Assembly (NCBI GenBank): GCA_002478245.1
Contig: DLMW01000004.1
Coordinates: 3,831 to 9,685 of the forward strand
Length of the DNA: 5,855 nt
Origin: a bacterium UBP18_UBA7526
Lineage (GTDB): Bacteria; UBP18; UBA7526
Reading direction: 5' to 3'
The position numbers and the translations under genes are program-made. The notes under the pieces are model-generated. The model searched no databases, was not told the origin of the DNA, and saw only the letters and a program-made list of their open reading frames with translations. Positions 5,841-5,855 of the stretch are shown here, piece after piece. Within the stretch, counting starts at the first letter, position 1; every line of letters starts with the position of its first letter.

Positions 5841-5855
5841 AACCCCTTCGGGGTT
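5841..5855. other. Perfect GC-rich palindrome at the window edge, possible terminator stem
   Basis: AACCCC (5841-5846) and GGGGTT (5850-5855) pair perfectly around TTC. The stem may extend past the window edge. On the minus strand it would be followed by ATCTTG, which is not a U-tract. On the plus strand the following bases are not visible. It could be a terminator for a gene outside the window or a boundary hairpin upstream of dnaE. Confidence 0.4.

Overview
This window reads as ordinary chromosomal sequence from a bacterium, with every gene on the minus strand. In transcription order it carries dnaE (replicative DNA polymerase III alpha), a class II fructose-1,6-bisphosphate aldolase gene, a tRNA gene with anticodon CAT (most likely the lysidine-type tRNA-Ile2), and a group III phosphofructokinase gene whose active-site residues point to pyrophosphate rather than ATP as phosphoryl donor. 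Strong Shine-Dalgarno sites, sigma70-like promoter boxes, a DnaE-type alpha subunit and an encoded tRNA CCA end all fit a bacterium. Arginine is often encoded by AGG/AGA and base composition is fairly balanced. I cannot assign a phylum. The combination of a PPi-type PFK and class II aldolase would suit an anaerobe or an uncultured candidate lineage, but that is inference.

Layout by region. Positions 5721-5855 hold the dnaE leader, with a plausible promoter (5747-5775), a ribosome binding site and, at the very edge, a perfect 6-bp palindrome. Positions 2292-5720 are dnaE, intact and full length. Positions 2209-2291 form a short intergenic region with a very good sigma70-type promoter whose -35 box contains the dnaE stop codon, followed by a strong hairpin at the predicted 5' end of the aldolase mRNA and a tandem Shine-Dalgarno region. 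Positions 1345-2208 are the aldolase gene. Positions 1177-1344 hold the tRNA gene, bracketed by two related palindromic GCGAAT-rich repeats. Positions 145-1176 are the phosphofructokinase gene. Positions 1-144 are an AT-rich tail with no gene, a small GC-rich dyad and perhaps a decayed copy of the repeat.

The aldolase and phosphofructokinase catalyse consecutive steps (fructose 6-phosphate to fructose 1,6-bisphosphate, then to the two triose phosphates). If the kinase really uses PPi, both steps are reversible, so the pair would serve glycolysis and gluconeogenesis. With no convincing terminator or internal promoter between them, I infer one transcript, aldolase-tRNA-PFK, in which maturation of the tRNA would cut the mRNA in two. 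dnaE is upstream on the same strand, and the aldolase promoter at the end of dnaE allows separate control.

I found no sign of a novel defence, mobile or other undescribed system. The items most worth checking are the tRNA between two glycolytic genes, the repeat pair around it, the promoter overlapping the dnaE stop, and the PPi-type active site.
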